64,000 bases of DNA from Roseateles sp049532965 (GTDB lineage Bacteria > Pseudomonadota > Gammaproteobacteria > Burkholderiales > Burkholderiaceae_C): the NCBI RefSeq assembly GCF_049532965.1, contig NZ_CP186694.1, forward strand, positions 4,464,001 to 4,528,000, read 5' to 3'. Shown here piece after piece: positions 7,853-17,561 of the stretch. Within the stretch, counting starts at the first letter, position 1; every line of letters begins with the position of its first letter. Both the position numbers and the translations under genes were made by a program. Under the pieces are notes generated by a model, which searched no databases, was not told the DNA's origin, and worked only from the letters and a program-made list of their open reading frames with translations.

Positions 7853-9378
7853 CAGAATCGCTCCAGTTCGGGGAAGGCAAGCGCGCCGCGCCGCACGTGC
7901 ATGCGGCCGTACTCGGCACAACGCTGCAGCGTCGGGATCACCTTGCCGGGGTTCAGCAGCCCGCGAGGATCGAAGGCGCGCTTCAGCGCCAGCATCTGTT
8001 CGCGCTCCTCGGGGGAGAACTGCACGCACATGCTGTTGAGCTTCTCGACGCCGACCCCATGCTCCCCGGTGACCGTGCCGCCCATCGCGACGCTGGTCTC
8101 CAGGATGTCGGCGCCGAAGCGCTCGCAGCGGTGCAACTGGTCGGGATCATTGGCGTCGAACAGGATCAGCGGATGCAGGTTGCCGTCGCCCGCATGGAAG
8201 ACGTTCGCGCAGCGCAGGTCGTACTTGCGCTCCATCGCCTGGATCGCGAGCAGGATGTCGGCCAGGCGCTTGCGGGGAATCGTCGAATCCATGCACATGT
8301 AGTCCGGGCTGATCCGGCCCGAGGCCGGAAAGGCGTTCTTGCGGCCGCTCCAGAAGCGCAGCCGCTGCGCCTCGTCCTCGCTGAGCTCCAGCCGCGTGGC
8401 GCCACTGGCGCGCAGCACCGCGCTCATGCGGCCGATCTCTTCGTCGACTTCCTCGGGCGTGCCGTCGCTCTCGCACAGCAGGATGGCTTCGGCCTCGAGG
8501 TCATAGCCGGCATGGACGAAGTCCTCGACCGCGGCGGTCATCGGCTTGTCCATCATCTCCAGGCCGGCGGGGATGATGCCGGCCGCGATGATCGCGGCCA
8601 CCGCGTCGCCGGCACGGCGCAGGTCGTCGAAGCTCGCCATCAGGCAGCGCGCGAGTTGCGGCTTGGGCGTCAGCTTGACGACGACCTCGGTCACGATCGC
8701 CAGCATGCCCTCGCTGCCGATGACCACGCTGAGGAGGTCCAACCCCGCCGCATCGAGGGCCTCGGAGCCGAACTCGACCGGCTCGCCATCGACGGTGAAG
8801 CCGCGCACCTTCAGCACGTTGTGCAGGGTCAGGCCGTACTTCAGGCAGTGCACGCCACCGGAGTTCTCCGCCACGTTGCCGCCGATCGTGCAGGCGATCT
8901 GGCTGCTGGGATCGGGCGCGTAGTAGAGGCCGTGCGCCGCCGCGGCTTCGGAGATCGCCAGGTTGCGCACGCCGCATTGCACGCGGGCCGTCCGCGCCAG
9001 CGGGTCGATGGCGATGATCCGGTTGAATTTCGCCAGCGCGAGCGTCAGGCCGTCCGCATGCGGCATCGCGCCGCCCGACAGGCCGGTACCGGCGCCGCGC
9101 GCCACCACCGGGACGTCGAGCGCATGGCAGGCCTTCAGCACGGCAGCAACCTCGGCCTCCGTTTCGGGCAGCGCGACGGCCATCGGACGCTCGCGGTAGG
9201 CGGTCAGGCCATCGCATTCATAAGGCCGGGTCTGCTCTTCCTGCCACAGCAGCGCATGGGGAGGCAGCACGGCCCGCAGCGCGTCCACCAGCCTCGCCCG
9301 CCGTGCCTGGCGGAAAGCGGCCAGTTCGGCCGCCTGCTCGCCGGGCGGTTCGTGGGTGGAGGGAAGGACGGCCGTCAT
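7852..9378 (-). CDS. glcD: Glycolate oxidase FAD-linked catalytic subunit
   Basis: A 508-residue protein of the GlcD/lactate dehydrogenase family, close to the usual 499. FAD-binding segments are visible as VVARGAGTGLSGGAMPHADG (near 95) and IGGNVAENSGGVHCLKYG (near 165). The C-terminal FAD-oxidase domain contains NVFHAGDGNLHPLILFD and GTVTGEHGVGVEK, with the conserved His residues of the active site. It is the first gene of glcDEF. The ribosome site before ATG 9378 is weak. No dedicated regulator gene is adjacent, so control cannot be read from the window. Confidence 0.93.
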   Translation of the reverse strand: MTAVLPSTHEPPGEQAAELAAFRQARRARLVDALRAVLPPHALLWQEEQTRPYECDGLTAYRERPMAVALPETEAEVAAVLKACHALDVPVVARGAGTGLSGGAMPHADGLTLALAKFNRIIAIDPLARTARVQCGVRNLAISEAAAAHGLYYAPDPSSQIACTIGGNVAENSGGVHCLKYGLTLHNVLKVRGFTVDGEPVEFGSEALDAAGLDLLSVVIGSEGMLAIVTEVVVKLTPKPQLARCLMASFDDLRRAGDAVAAIIAAGIIPAGLEMMDKPMTAAVEDFVHAGYDLEAEAILLCESDGTPEEVDEEIGRMSAVLRASGATRLELSEDEAQRLRFWSGRKNAFPASGRISPDYMCMDSTIPRKRLADILLAIQAMERKYDLRCANVFHAGDGNLHPLILFDANDPDQLHRCERFGADILETSVAMGGTVTGEHGVGVEKLNSMCVQFSPEEREQMLALKRAFDPRGLLNPGKVIPTLQRCAEYGRMHVRRGALAFPELERF

Positions 9379-9423
9379 GGCGTCGAACTGTAGCCGCGCG
9401 GGCTGACCGCGGCCTGAACCGCC

Positions 9424-10563
9424 TCAGCGGTCCAGGAAGACCGTCAGCACGCCGGTGTAGCCATGCAGCCGCGCATGCGCGATCTCGCCATTGGCGAAGA
9501 AGCCGGCCAGCGGCACGTCGCCCAACGCGTGCTGCACCCACTGCAGTTCAGCCGATGGCGCGCCGAAGTGCGGTCCGCCACGCCCGGTGCAACTGAAGTA
9601 CAGCGCGCCGGCCATGCGGGCGCCGCGCTCTTCGGCCTCGGCGCGGATCTCGGTGCAGATGCGGACCAGATCGCGACGGGCTGCATCGGGATGGCGTTCG
9701 CAGAAGCTCATCAGCTCGCCTTCATGCAGTTGCTCGGCCACGGCGACGCCCCGCCGGTTGGGGTCCAGTCCGACCAGGTGCCGAACGCGGACCTCCGGGC
9801 CGTACTCGCGCCGGGCGCCGGGTTCGTCGTTCAGGCCGACCAGCGTCCGCCGGAACAGCGGCATCGCCTGCCGCAGGGCGCCCGACTCCCCGGTATAGGC
9901 GGGCAGCTTGAGGTCCTCCAGCAGCGCGTCGAGGGCGGGTTGGCCGTCCAGCTCGGTGACCAGCGGTCCCTCGCAGGCGGTGATGCGGCGCTCACGGCCG
10001 AGCGGTTGGCAACCCTGGCTGACGCGCGAGATCCAGCGCACTTCCGGACCCAGCGCCAGGCCGGACAGGCCGCCCTCGAAGACGTCATCGGCGATCTGCA
10101 CCGCGCGGTCGCCGCCGCTGACCAGTCCGCCGAACAGGTAGCCGCTGCTGCAGCGCTCGGACAGTTCGCCGATCAGCTCCTGCAGGTCCGGCGTCTCGCC
10201 GTCGGCATGCAGCAGCAGGCTGCGGGCGTCGCAGTCCGGAGGCAGCGGCCGGCGGCCGGAGAAGATCCGCCACTGGCTGGCTGGCAGATCGCAGAGCATG
10301 ACCACGAGCGCCGGCTCATCGAAGTACTCGACGCCGCTGGCACTGACCGCCAGCGCCGAGGCGCCGACCCAGCCGCAGCCCGGCCAGCGTTGGCGCGCCT
10401 CGTCCAGCAGCGCCTGGGCCTGCGGGAAGTACGGGTGGGTGAGGTAAAGAAAGCCGAGCGTGGGCGTCATGCTCCCGCGCTGACCCTCCAGCTGGGCGCC
10501 GGCCAAGGCCAGCGCCATGTGCGGATCGGGATGGGTGGCATGCGCCTGGATGAAGCGAGGCAT
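9424..10563 (-). CDS. FIST-domain sensory protein
   Basis: A 379-residue soluble protein with the two-part FIST layout. The N-terminal domain contains GSMTPTLGFLYLTHPYF-like beta strands and GWVGASALAVSASGVEYFDEPAL. The C-terminal FIST_C domain contains ALYFSCTGRGGPHFG and ends in ADVPLAGFFANGEIAHARLHGYTGVLTVF-like sequence. FIST domains are thought to bind small ligands, perhaps amino acids, and often feed signalling proteins; here it stands alone. The start ATG at 10563 follows the family N-terminus MPRFIQAHATHPDP. It lies 28 bases after phaM on the same strand and may be cotranscribed. Confidence 0.85.
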   Translation of the reverse strand: MPRFIQAHATHPDPHMALALAGAQLEGQRGSMTPTLGFLYLTHPYFPQAQALLDEARQRWPGCGWVGASALAVSASGVEYFDEPALVVMLCDLPASQWRIFSGRRPLPPDCDARSLLLHADGETPDLQELIGELSERCSSGYLFGGLVSGGDRAVQIADDVFEGGLSGLALGPEVRWISRVSQGCQPLGRERRITACEGPLVTELDGQPALDALLEDLKLPAYTGESGALRQAMPLFRRTLVGLNDEPGARREYGPEVRVRHLVGLDPNRRGVAVAEQLHEGELMSFCERHPDAARRDLVRICTEIRAEAEERGARMAGALYFSCTGRGGPHFGAPSAELQWVQHALGDVPLAGFFANGEIAHARLHGYTGVLTVFLDR

Positions 10564-10591
10564 GAACGGCCCTCGGAGCACTGCGGACGGC

Positions 10592-11497
10592 TCAGGGCGA
10601 CTTGCGCCGGGCCGGGCTCTTGCTGGCGGCGGTCTTGCGCGTGGCCGGCCGGGCGCTCGCGGCTGAGACCGTGCTGGCGTCACCGCTGCGCTGGGTGCCG
10701 CGCGGGGCCACCGATCTGGACTTGGGCCTGGATCCGGACCTGGGCTTCCCCTCCGTGGCGGCCGTCCCGCTCGATGCCGCGCCCGACGCTGCGCCGGATG
10801 CAGGGCTGGACTTCGCGGCGCGGCTCGACGCGGCGGAACCGGCCTCGGGCGCCTTGCCGGCCTTGTCGCCCTTGCTGCCCTTGCTGCCCTTGTGGCTCGC
10901 TGGCTCGGCAGACTTCGACGTCACCGAGGCGGTGGCGGCCTGCGCCGTCTTCATCGCTTGGGTGGCCACCTGCGTGAACTGCTGGGTCAGCGCGTTCCAC
11001 CATTGCATCGGATCCGCGCCCACCGCCCTGGGCTTCGCCTCGGCGGGAGGCTCCGGTGCGGCGGCCGGGTCGTCAGCGGGCTCACCGGTTGGTTCAGGGG
11101 CGGGCGCAGGGGGCGAGGTCCGAGGGGCCTCCGCGGCCGGGGCGGCGGCCGGTTCAGCCGGCGCCTTCGGGTCAGCCGGCGTCGCCCACGGCGTGACGGG
11201 GGGGCGCGTCTTCAGCACTTCCTTCAGGTCGGCCATCGGCACGTTCATCGCATGCAGCGTGGACAGGGTCATCCGCTGCACTTCCAGCGCCTGGATCGTG
11301 GCGGCCAGCATGCGGGCGTTCTGCTCCAGCCAGAACTGCACCGTCCGCAATTCGTCGATGCGCTTGTCCAGTTCCTGCGGGTCCAGCGTCGGCGCCACCC
11401 ACTGGTTGAAGCCGGGAATCGCAGCGCCCGCGTTCTTCATCAGTCCCTGCAGGAAGTCGAAGCCGGGAACGAATTTGCTGAAGTCGGTGTCCGCCAT
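10592..11497 (-). CDS. phaM: PhaM-type polyhydroxyalkanoate granule regulatory protein
   Basis: A 301-residue protein. The N-terminal 100 residues match PhaM: FVPGFDFLQGLMKNAGAAI, then WVAPTLDPQELDKRIDEL and the helix TVQFWLEQNARMLAATIQAL. The C-terminal half is low-complexity Ala/Pro/Lys, with histone H1-like KGSKGSKGDKAGK and RKTAASKSPARRK. In Cupriavidus, PhaM activates PHB synthase and ties granules to the nucleoid through such a basic tail. A good GAGGAG ribosome site precedes ATG 11497. This implies the organism stores polyhydroxybutyrate, although no pha biosynthetic gene lies in the window. Confidence 0.9.
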   Translation of the reverse strand: MADTDFSKFVPGFDFLQGLMKNAGAAIPGFNQWVAPTLDPQELDKRIDELRTVQFWLEQNARMLAATIQALEVQRMTLSTLHAMNVPMADLKEVLKTRPPVTPWATPADPKAPAEPAAAPAAEAPRTSPPAPAPEPTGEPADDPAAAPEPPAEAKPRAVGADPMQWWNALTQQFTQVATQAMKTAQAATASVTSKSAEPASHKGSKGSKGDKAGKAPEAGSAASSRAAKSSPASGAASGAASSGTAATEGKPRSGSRPKSRSVAPRGTQRSGDASTVSAASARPATRKTAASKSPARRKSP

Positions 11498-11574
11498 GGT
11501 GTCTCCTCGGGAAGGCCGCGGGGAGCGGCCTGGGGTCGATCCTACGTCCGGGCGGTGACGGGCTCGCGCCGGGT

Positions 11575-12246
11575 TCAGGTGGGAATGTGGTTCAGGTCGG
11601 CCCAGCCGCTCCACAGGATCTGGATACCGATGCACAGCAGCACGAAGGCCATCAGCCGCATCATGACCAGCGTGCCGACCTCGCCCATGCGCATCAGCAA
11701 CCGGCCGCCGTTGCGGTAGACCAGGTACACGACCGCCGCCGTGATGGCCGCACCGATCGCGGCAATGCCCGCGCCCATCACGTAGGGGATGGGCGATCTC
11801 GGGATCTGCGCTCCCAGCGCGATCGCCGCCGCGATGCTGCCGGGGCCGGTGGTCAGCGGGAAGGTGATCGGGAAGAAGCTGCGGCGGACGATCTCCGTCT
11901 CGCTGATGTCGCCCGGCGCCGAATGGACCACGGCGGTCTGGACATCGTCGGTCTCGTTGCGGGTCAGCATGACCCAGGCGCTGTAGGCCACCAGCAGGCC
12001 GCCGCCGACGCGCACCACCGGCAGCGAGATGCCGAACAGGTCCAGCACATAGGTGCCGACGAGCAGCGACACCATGATCACGACCCAGCCATTGATCGCC
12101 ACCTGGCGCGACAGCCGCTTCAGGACCCGGTCGTCGCCACCGGCCGCGCCGATCACGATCGGGGCCACGCCCACGGGGTTGATGATCGGCAGCAGTGTCA
12201 GCGGCACCAGGAACAGCGATTGGAGAAAGGACTGCAAGGGGTCCAA
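11575..12246 (-). CDS. MarC-family integral membrane protein
   Basis: A 223-residue inner-membrane protein with six predicted helices. It shows the MarC signature LFLVPLTLLPIINPVGVAPIVIG near the N-terminus, and SFFPITFPLTTGPGSIAAAIALGA and GGGLLVAYSAWVML further on. MarC proteins were named for the mar locus but their role is unknown; antibiotic export is not supported. The start is TTG at 12246, because CGGAG lies five bases upstream and the N-terminus then matches family members (xDPLQSFLQS). Longer starts add arginine-rich sequence with no membrane or signal character. Confidence 0.85.
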   Translation of the reverse strand: MDPLQSFLQSLFLVPLTLLPIINPVGVAPIVIGAAGGDDRVLKRLSRQVAINGWVVIMVSLLVGTYVLDLFGISLPVVRVGGGLLVAYSAWVMLTRNETDDVQTAVVHSAPGDISETEIVRRSFFPITFPLTTGPGSIAAAIALGAQIPRSPIPYVMGAGIAAIGAAITAAVVYLVYRNGGRLLMRMGEVGTLVMMRLMAFVLLCIGIQILWSGWADLNHIPT

Positions 12247-12404
12247 GGGAACTCCGGAATAAAGTCGTTGGAAGGTTGTTGGAAGTGTCGCGGCAACGTT
12301 CGCCAGCCCGCCCGTGGCAGCGGTCGCAGTGGCGATCGCAGGCACGCTGGCGCACGCGGCGAGCCGTCCGTGACCGAGGCGCGGCCCAGTGTGCCGCAAC
12401 TCGA

Positions 12405-13388
12405 TCAGCGCGATCCGGATCTCGGCATCAGGGTTACCTCGAAGCCGTGGTCCTTCAGCAGCGCCGGCAGCGAACGGGGCCCGGTCATGTGCATCGCGCC
12501 GACCGCCACGAGCAGCGACTGGCCCCGTTGGTGCAGTTCCGAGATCCGTTGCGCGAGTGCCGGATTGCGGCCGTCGTTGATCCGTTGCAGCGCCGCACGG
12601 TCCGCCGCGTCGGTCACGCAGTCGCACCAATCGGCGTAGCGGTTCAGGCGGGCGAGGTCGCCGCGGTCGTAGACCGTCACCATCGTCTCCAGCGTCCGCA
12701 TCAGCGCCTTCGGCCGCTCCAGCTGGCGCAGGTTGGCGCGCAGTTCATGGCGGGCGGCGTCGGGATCGGCGGGCAGCAAGGCGTCAAGCTGCCCCTGCAG
12801 CGTCTCGAGGGCCAGCACCGGCAGGCCGCGGTCGCGGGCCCAGCGGCTCAGCAGCATCTCCTGGCCGTAGCGCACGTCCAGCCCGAGCGCTCGTGCCCGC
12901 AGCAGCATGTAGGTGCTGGTGCGCAGCAACGGGTGCATCGCGGCCAGCGCCCGCGGGTCGAGGCAGACCGCGGCGGCCTGCGCATCGAGCCGCTGGCGCA
13001 GCGAGGCGTCCAGCGGCAGCTCGGGGATCGGCGGCATCTGCCAGGACTCGCGATCCAGCGGATCCAGCTCCAGCGCCACGGCGTCGACCTGGTCCAGTGC
13101 CCGCCGCAAACGAGGACCGGGCGCTGCCCAGCTCGGCTTGCCGACGTGCAGGCTGGCGTAGAGGAAGGAGGTCCGGCCGTCGCGCTGCAGCGACCACATC
13201 AGACCGCGATCCTTCGCCTGCGCGGCGAGCTGGTCTTCCGACAGCGGGGCGGGCTCGGGCGGGCAGGAGGCCGGCCTGGCCGTGGCCGGAGCGGTGAGCG
13301 TGCCAGCGCTGACCAGCAGCGCGAACGCGGCCGCGGCCAGGTGGCGTCCGGCTTGCTTCAGACGTGACAGGAGAGGGCGGATCGACAT
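12405..13388 (-). CDS. TraB/GumN-family secreted protein
   Basis: A 327-residue protein with a signal peptide (LKQAGRHLAAAAFALLVSAG) ending near residue 38. The TraB/GumN family is related to the Tiki/TraB metalloprotease-like fold. The family's two conserved motifs are present as FLYASLHVGK near 80 and VAVGAMHMTGPRSL near 300. Glu and Arg residues between them (VALELDPLD, NDGRNPALAQRI) match the family pattern. A peptidase role is inferred from the fold and not shown for bacterial members. The ATG at 13388 gives a normal signal peptide; a frame eight residues longer exists. Confidence 0.85.
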   Translation of the reverse strand: MSIRPLLSRLKQAGRHLAAAAFALLVSAGTLTAPATARPASCPPEPAPLSEDQLAAQAKDRGLMWSLQRDGRTSFLYASLHVGKPSWAAPGPRLRRALDQVDAVALELDPLDRESWQMPPIPELPLDASLRQRLDAQAAAVCLDPRALAAMHPLLRTSTYMLLRARALGLDVRYGQEMLLSRWARDRGLPVLALETLQGQLDALLPADPDAARHELRANLRQLERPKALMRTLETMVTVYDRGDLARLNRYADWCDCVTDAADRAALQRINDGRNPALAQRISELHQRGQSLLVAVGAMHMTGPRSLPALLKDHGFEVTLMPRSGSR

Positions 13389-13534
13389 GGGCGGCACGAT
13401 GCCACAGAACACGCCCGGCCGGAGGGAAGTGGCAGACCCGCTTCGGAGGGAGGCGCGGTTCCGAGCGCGGTCAGCCGCGAGCCAGCGGCACGTCGGCTGC
13501 GTTCGTCGAAGCCTCGGTGCGCCGCGCCACGGGG

Positions 13535-15841
13535 TCAGGCGTTGCCGCCCCGGAACCCCATCGGACGGCGTTGGCGGATGTCCGGCTTCACGCGATGTTC
13601 GGCCTCGAGCAAGGTCATGAACTCGTCGGGCGACAGGGCCTCGCCCAACACCTCCGCCTGCTGCCGCACCGCGGCGAAATCGCCGAGCGTCAGCGCGTCC
13701 AGCGCGCGCAGGCGGTCGGCGTGATGGGTGTCGGGCGGCACGCCCAGTTCGCGCTCGAACATCGTCAGGCGCTGATCCGGGCGCAGCGGCTTGAAGCGGA
13801 TCTTGAAGCTGAAGCGGCGCAGGGAGGCCTCATCCAGGTCCTCGAAGGCATTGGTCGTGCAGATGAACAGGCCGGCAAAGCGCTCCATGCCGGCCAGCAT
13901 CTCGTTGACCTCGCTGACCTCGTAATGACGCTCGGCCATGCGGCGGCTGCGCAGGAAGCTGTCCGCCTCGTCGAGCAGCAGGACCGCGCCCTCGGCGGCG
14001 GCGATCTCGAACATGTGGGCCATGTGCTGCTCGGTCTCGCCGACGTACTTCGACATCAGGTCGCTGGCCAGCCGCACCATCAGCGGCCGCTGCAGTTCCG
14101 CGGCGATGTGCTCGGCGAGGGCCGTCTTGCCGCTGCCCGGTGGACCGTGGAAGCACAGCGTGCCCATGCCGCGCCGGCGCAGTGCCTCGATCAGGCGCGG
14201 CAGCGGGAAGCGGCACTCGCAATGGATCAGGTCCAGCGAGTACCGCATCGCCGCCGTCCGCGATCGCGGCGACGCGTCGCCCAGGCCGAGCGCCTTGTCG
14301 GCATGCGACAGCTGGCGGCTGACGAGGCGCTCGTTGGCCTCGGCGTCCAGGGTCGCCTCGCCGCCGGCCAGCCGGGCGAAGCGCACGGCGGTGCGGATCT
14401 GCGCCGGCGTCAGTCCGCGGCGTTCCGACAAGCGTTCCGCGAAGCCTTCGGACACGGGCAGCGACTCCAGCGCCTTGCGCACCAGGCCGAGCCGTGCGCC
14501 CGGCGGCGGCGACGTCAGCTCGAGGTGGTACTGGAAGCGCCGCCGGAACGCGGGATCGATGTGCTCGATGCGGTTGGTGATCCACAGCACCGGGACGGGA
14601 TTGCTCTCGAGGATCTGGTTCACCCAGGCCTTGCCGTTGACCGCCATCGGCGCCGGCATCTCCAGCGCGGCGTCCAGCCGTGCCATCAGGTGGGCGGCGT
14701 CCCCGCTCAGGTGCGGGAAGACGTCCTCGACCTCATCGAACAGCAGCGCCACATCGCGGCTGGCCTTCAGGAATACCTGGCTGATCTGCAGCGAGCGGTA
14801 GCGGTCGCGGCCCGTCAGCGCGTTGCCGTCGCGATCGGCGTACTCGACCTCGTACAAGGTCAGGCCCGCTTCACGCGCCGCGACCTTCGCAAGCTCGGTC
14901 TTGCCGGTGCCCGGCGGCCCGTAGATCAGCACGTTCACGCCCGGTTGAGCTTGCGCGACGGCATTGCGCAGCAGCGTGGCGAGCAGGGTCACGTCGTCGG
15001 CGATGAAATCGAAGTCGGCCCGCTGCAGCGGACTCGGCGTCACCGGGCGCGTGAACACGGCCATCAGGTCCTGCGGGCCGTCGTAGGCGCGCATCAGCAC
15101 CGGCGGCAGTTGCTCGCTGACCTTCATCAGGTCGGACAGGTCGGTGATGTTGTGCTCGGCGATCAGGTTCTCGATCATGCCGACCCGCTCGAGCCGCGAG
15201 CCGGCCCGCAAGGCGTCCGCCACCTCATGCGGGTCGACGCCCGCCACCTCCGCGATCGCGGCGAACGCCTCCTGCGCGGTGTTGACCTTGAACTCGACCA
15301 GCGCACCGCGCAGTTCGCGCTGGTAGCGCGCCAGCGTGCCGTAGAGCAGCAGCGCGCGCTCAGCCGCGTTCAGTTGCAGCAGGCGGCCGAGGGCGTCGAT
15401 GTTCTGCTCGACCAGCGTGGACTGGCGCTGGAGCTGATGGTCCAGCGTCTCGCAGGTACAGGACAGCAGCGCGAGCAGGTCCTTGGGGACGTCCTTGATG
15501 TATTCGTCGAGGTAGAAGAAGAGCGTGGCCTCGGCGAAGGGGCCGCGCCAGACGCCATGGCGCGCGAGGAAGGCTGCGTCGCTCAGCCGCTCATGCCCGG
15601 CCCACAACGCATGGCCCTGGCAGCGCCGCGCCAGATAGGCCCGCACGCGTGCCAGCACCTGGGGCGGCCAGACGAGATGGCGGGCCGTGAGCGCAAGCAG
15701 GCTGCTCAGGTCCCGGCGCGGATTGAAGCGGTTGGCGTGGCGGACCGTCAGCGTCAGCACGAAGTGCGAGCACATGCGGTCCAGCACCGGGCTCTCGGAC
15801 CAGCCCGGGGCGACCAGCGGAGGTTGCGCGCGCTTGGCCAT
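13535..15841 (-). CDS. Tandem AAA+ ATPase
   Basis: A 768-residue protein with two AAA+ modules. Module 1 (about 265-450) has GPPGTGKT, Walker B LLFDEVED and the sensor-like WITNRIEHIDPAFRRRF. Module 2 (about 530-710) has GPPGSGKT, LLLDEADS and the arginine-finger-type segment EASLRRFSFKIRFKP. The N-terminal 250 residues are helical and contain no domain I recognise. The Cdc48/FtsH-like layout suggests an unfoldase or remodeller forming a hexamer in the cytosol. Clients are unknown. Both Walker sites are intact. The neighbours (TraB/GumN and DUF3567 genes) do not point to a pathway. Confidence 0.85.
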   Translation of the reverse strand: MAKRAQPPLVAPGWSESPVLDRMCSHFVLTLTVRHANRFNPRRDLSSLLALTARHLVWPPQVLARVRAYLARRCQGHALWAGHERLSDAAFLARHGVWRGPFAEATLFFYLDEYIKDVPKDLLALLSCTCETLDHQLQRQSTLVEQNIDALGRLLQLNAAERALLLYGTLARYQRELRGALVEFKVNTAQEAFAAIAEVAGVDPHEVADALRAGSRLERVGMIENLIAEHNITDLSDLMKVSEQLPPVLMRAYDGPQDLMAVFTRPVTPSPLQRADFDFIADDVTLLATLLRNAVAQAQPGVNVLIYGPPGTGKTELAKVAAREAGLTLYEVEYADRDGNALTGRDRYRSLQISQVFLKASRDVALLFDEVEDVFPHLSGDAAHLMARLDAALEMPAPMAVNGKAWVNQILESNPVPVLWITNRIEHIDPAFRRRFQYHLELTSPPPGARLGLVRKALESLPVSEGFAERLSERRGLTPAQIRTAVRFARLAGGEATLDAEANERLVSRQLSHADKALGLGDASPRSRTAAMRYSLDLIHCECRFPLPRLIEALRRRGMGTLCFHGPPGSGKTALAEHIAAELQRPLMVRLASDLMSKYVGETEQHMAHMFEIAAAEGAVLLLDEADSFLRSRRMAERHYEVSEVNEMLAGMERFAGLFICTTNAFEDLDEASLRRFSFKIRFKPLRPDQRLTMFERELGVPPDTHHADRLRALDALTLGDFAAVRQQAEVLGEALSPDEFMTLLEAEHRVKPDIRQRRPMGFRGGNA

Positions 15842-16050
15842 GGTCGATCGGAAACAAGCTCCGGAACGAACGGTGACATGGCCCCGGGACCCGGGCGCCG
15901 CCTCCACGCACCCTGGCCGGTGCGCGGCTGCACGATCTTGGCGCAGTGGGTGGCTCAGGACAAGCCCCGTCCCCCAGAGTCGGTCCGGCCACGGCCCCGG
16001 TCGCGGTCGATCAGCCCGCGGGCATCGACGCGCACCGAGGCGCAAGGCGG

Positions 16051-16356
16051 TCAGTGCATGGTGACCGGTTGCTGGCCCAGGTTGGCGTACTGGGCAATGA
16101 AGGCATCGAGATCGTCGACGTCGGGCCCCTGTTCGATCAGCGCCTCGACGCCCTCCTGGAAGGTCTGCGCGAGCGCGCCTTCGATGAAGATCTCCTTGCG
16201 GGTGAACTTGTCGACGATCTCGAACCCGTCGCGCTGCAGCGCGGGCAGATCGTCGCGATGTGTCCGGGCCGCGTGCGCGGCGTCCCCGGGGGACAAGGCG
16301 ACCGGCACATCGAATTGGACGACGATGTAGCTCGGCGAGTCGTAGAGCATGTGCAT
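16051..16356 (-). CDS. DUF3567 family protein
   Basis: A 101-residue cytosolic protein starting MHMLYDSPSYIVVQFD, the hallmark of DUF3567, which I know only from Burkholderiales. It is acidic and mostly helical after the first strand, with segments such as EIVDKFTRKEIFIEG. Function is unknown. AAGGAG lies seven bases before ATG 16356; the in-frame longer versions lack this. It is followed 209 bases later by the AAA+ gene on the same strand, but cotranscription is unclear. Confidence 0.9.
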   Translation of the reverse strand: MHMLYDSPSYIVVQFDVPVALSPGDAAHAARTHRDDLPALQRDGFEIVDKFTRKEIFIEGALAQTFQEGVEALIEQGPDVDDLDAFIAQYANLGQQPVTMH

Positions 16357-16576
16357 GAAGGACTCCTTGGCTTCAGGAGTTATGGCCTGACGCGACGGAT
16401 TCAAGCCCCGTCGCTCCCAACCAGGCCATGACCCCATGGTGGCAGAACTTGTCGGAACCGATTCACCGTGCCTCAAGCATTTGTGGTGCCAACCGCACAG
16501 GGTTTCACGGATTCACCAAAGTAACGAGCAGGCACACGGCCGTCGTCCCGCCGACGCGCGCGCTCCATGGACAAGC

Positions 16577-17560
16577 TCATTCCAGCAATCGGAGCGCCCA
16601 TTGCTCCTGATCGTCGAGGCTGAAACGCAACTCCACCGGCAGGAAGCCCCGTTGCCCATCCAGCCAGACCGACCACTGCAGCGCCGGCCGTGCCGCGCCG
16701 CGCGCCATCTCGCGCCGCAGCAACCAGCGGTCGCCGTCACGCGCGACCACCTCGAAGTCCCAGCCATGGACGCCCGTGGCGCTCGCGACCGGCAGGCGCC
16801 AGCGCAATCCCGTGCGCGGCGCGGGCTCGGCCGCCATGAGCGCAGCGAGCTGCATCCACCACGAGAGGCGATCCTGCGTGCCGTCCGACAGCGGAAATGC
16901 GCGCGCGCCTACACGCAGAACCGGCATCGGCGACGCCCGGTCGAAGGTCAAGCGCTCACGCTCACGTCCTTGCCGCAGGACGCGATGTCGTTCCGGCAGC
17001 AATCCTTGCGCCCCCACCCGGCCCTCGCTCTGCCAGAGGGGCCATTCGCGCGCACCGGCGCGGCGTGCCAGGGTGAACTCGTAGCGATCGTCCTCGATGC
17101 GAAAACTGAGCGAGGCCTCGCCGATGTGACCGTCGACGACGAACGCGTAGGCCAGCGCGCCGTCGCCTTGCAGCGGGATCGCCAGCGACGCGGGGGCGGG
17201 AACGGTCTCCGCGGGAGGCGAGGCGCTGGGCGGTGCATGCCCCGACGTGTCGGCCGGGGATCCACGAGCGAGGGCAGGGTGGGCGCCTTCTGCGAGGGTC
17301 TCGAGGGTGGTACCGGTGCCGGTCGCCGCCTCGATCGCCTCGGTGTGGCGGCGCATCGACGGAAGTGCCACCGCGTCCATTGCGCGTACCGTCAGCGCCG
17401 CCGGCGCGTCGACGGCCTTGGGCGACGCGCGAGGCACCACGCCGACCAACGCCCAGGCATGGAGGACCAGCGCGCCCATTGCGGCCCAGGCGAGCGCGAC
17501 CCGGTCCTGAGGCGACAATGCCGCCACCGCTCGCCCGACGATTGACTGTCCGTTCACCAC
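16577..17560 (-). CDS. DUF3108-type envelope protein
   Basis: A protein of up to 327 residues with one N-terminal transmembrane segment (about 20-43), an Ala/Pro/Ser-rich linker and a beta-rich C-terminal domain. Segments in that domain, GALAYAFVVDGHIGEASLSF, RYEFTLARR and LPVELRFSLDDQEQWALRLL, fit DUF3108, a periplasmic family related to outer-membrane-associated beta folds. Function is unknown. The GTG at 17560 would sit one base from the divergent FAH-family ATG, leaving no room for a ribosome site of its own. The true start may therefore be further in, for example ATG 17479. Confidence 0.7.
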   Translation of the reverse strand: MVNGQSIVGRAVAALSPQDRVALAWAAMGALVLHAWALVGVVPRASPKAVDAPAALTVRAMDAVALPSMRRHTEAIEAATGTGTTLETLAEGAHPALARGSPADTSGHAPPSASPPAETVPAPASLAIPLQGDGALAYAFVVDGHIGEASLSFRIEDDRYEFTLARRAGAREWPLWQSEGRVGAQGLLPERHRVLRQGRERERLTFDRASPMPVLRVGARAFPLSDGTQDRLSWWMQLAALMAAEPAPRTGLRWRLPVASATGVHGWDFEVVARDGDRWLLRREMARGAARPALQWSVWLDGQRGFLPVELRFSLDDQEQWALRLLE

Positions 17561-17561
17561 A

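Noticed and set aside
13364..16330. A 988-residue plus-strand frame over the AAA+ ATPase gene
   Set aside because: The minus-strand frame has two perfect AAA+ modules; the plus-strand one is repetitive Gln/Arg/His-rich.
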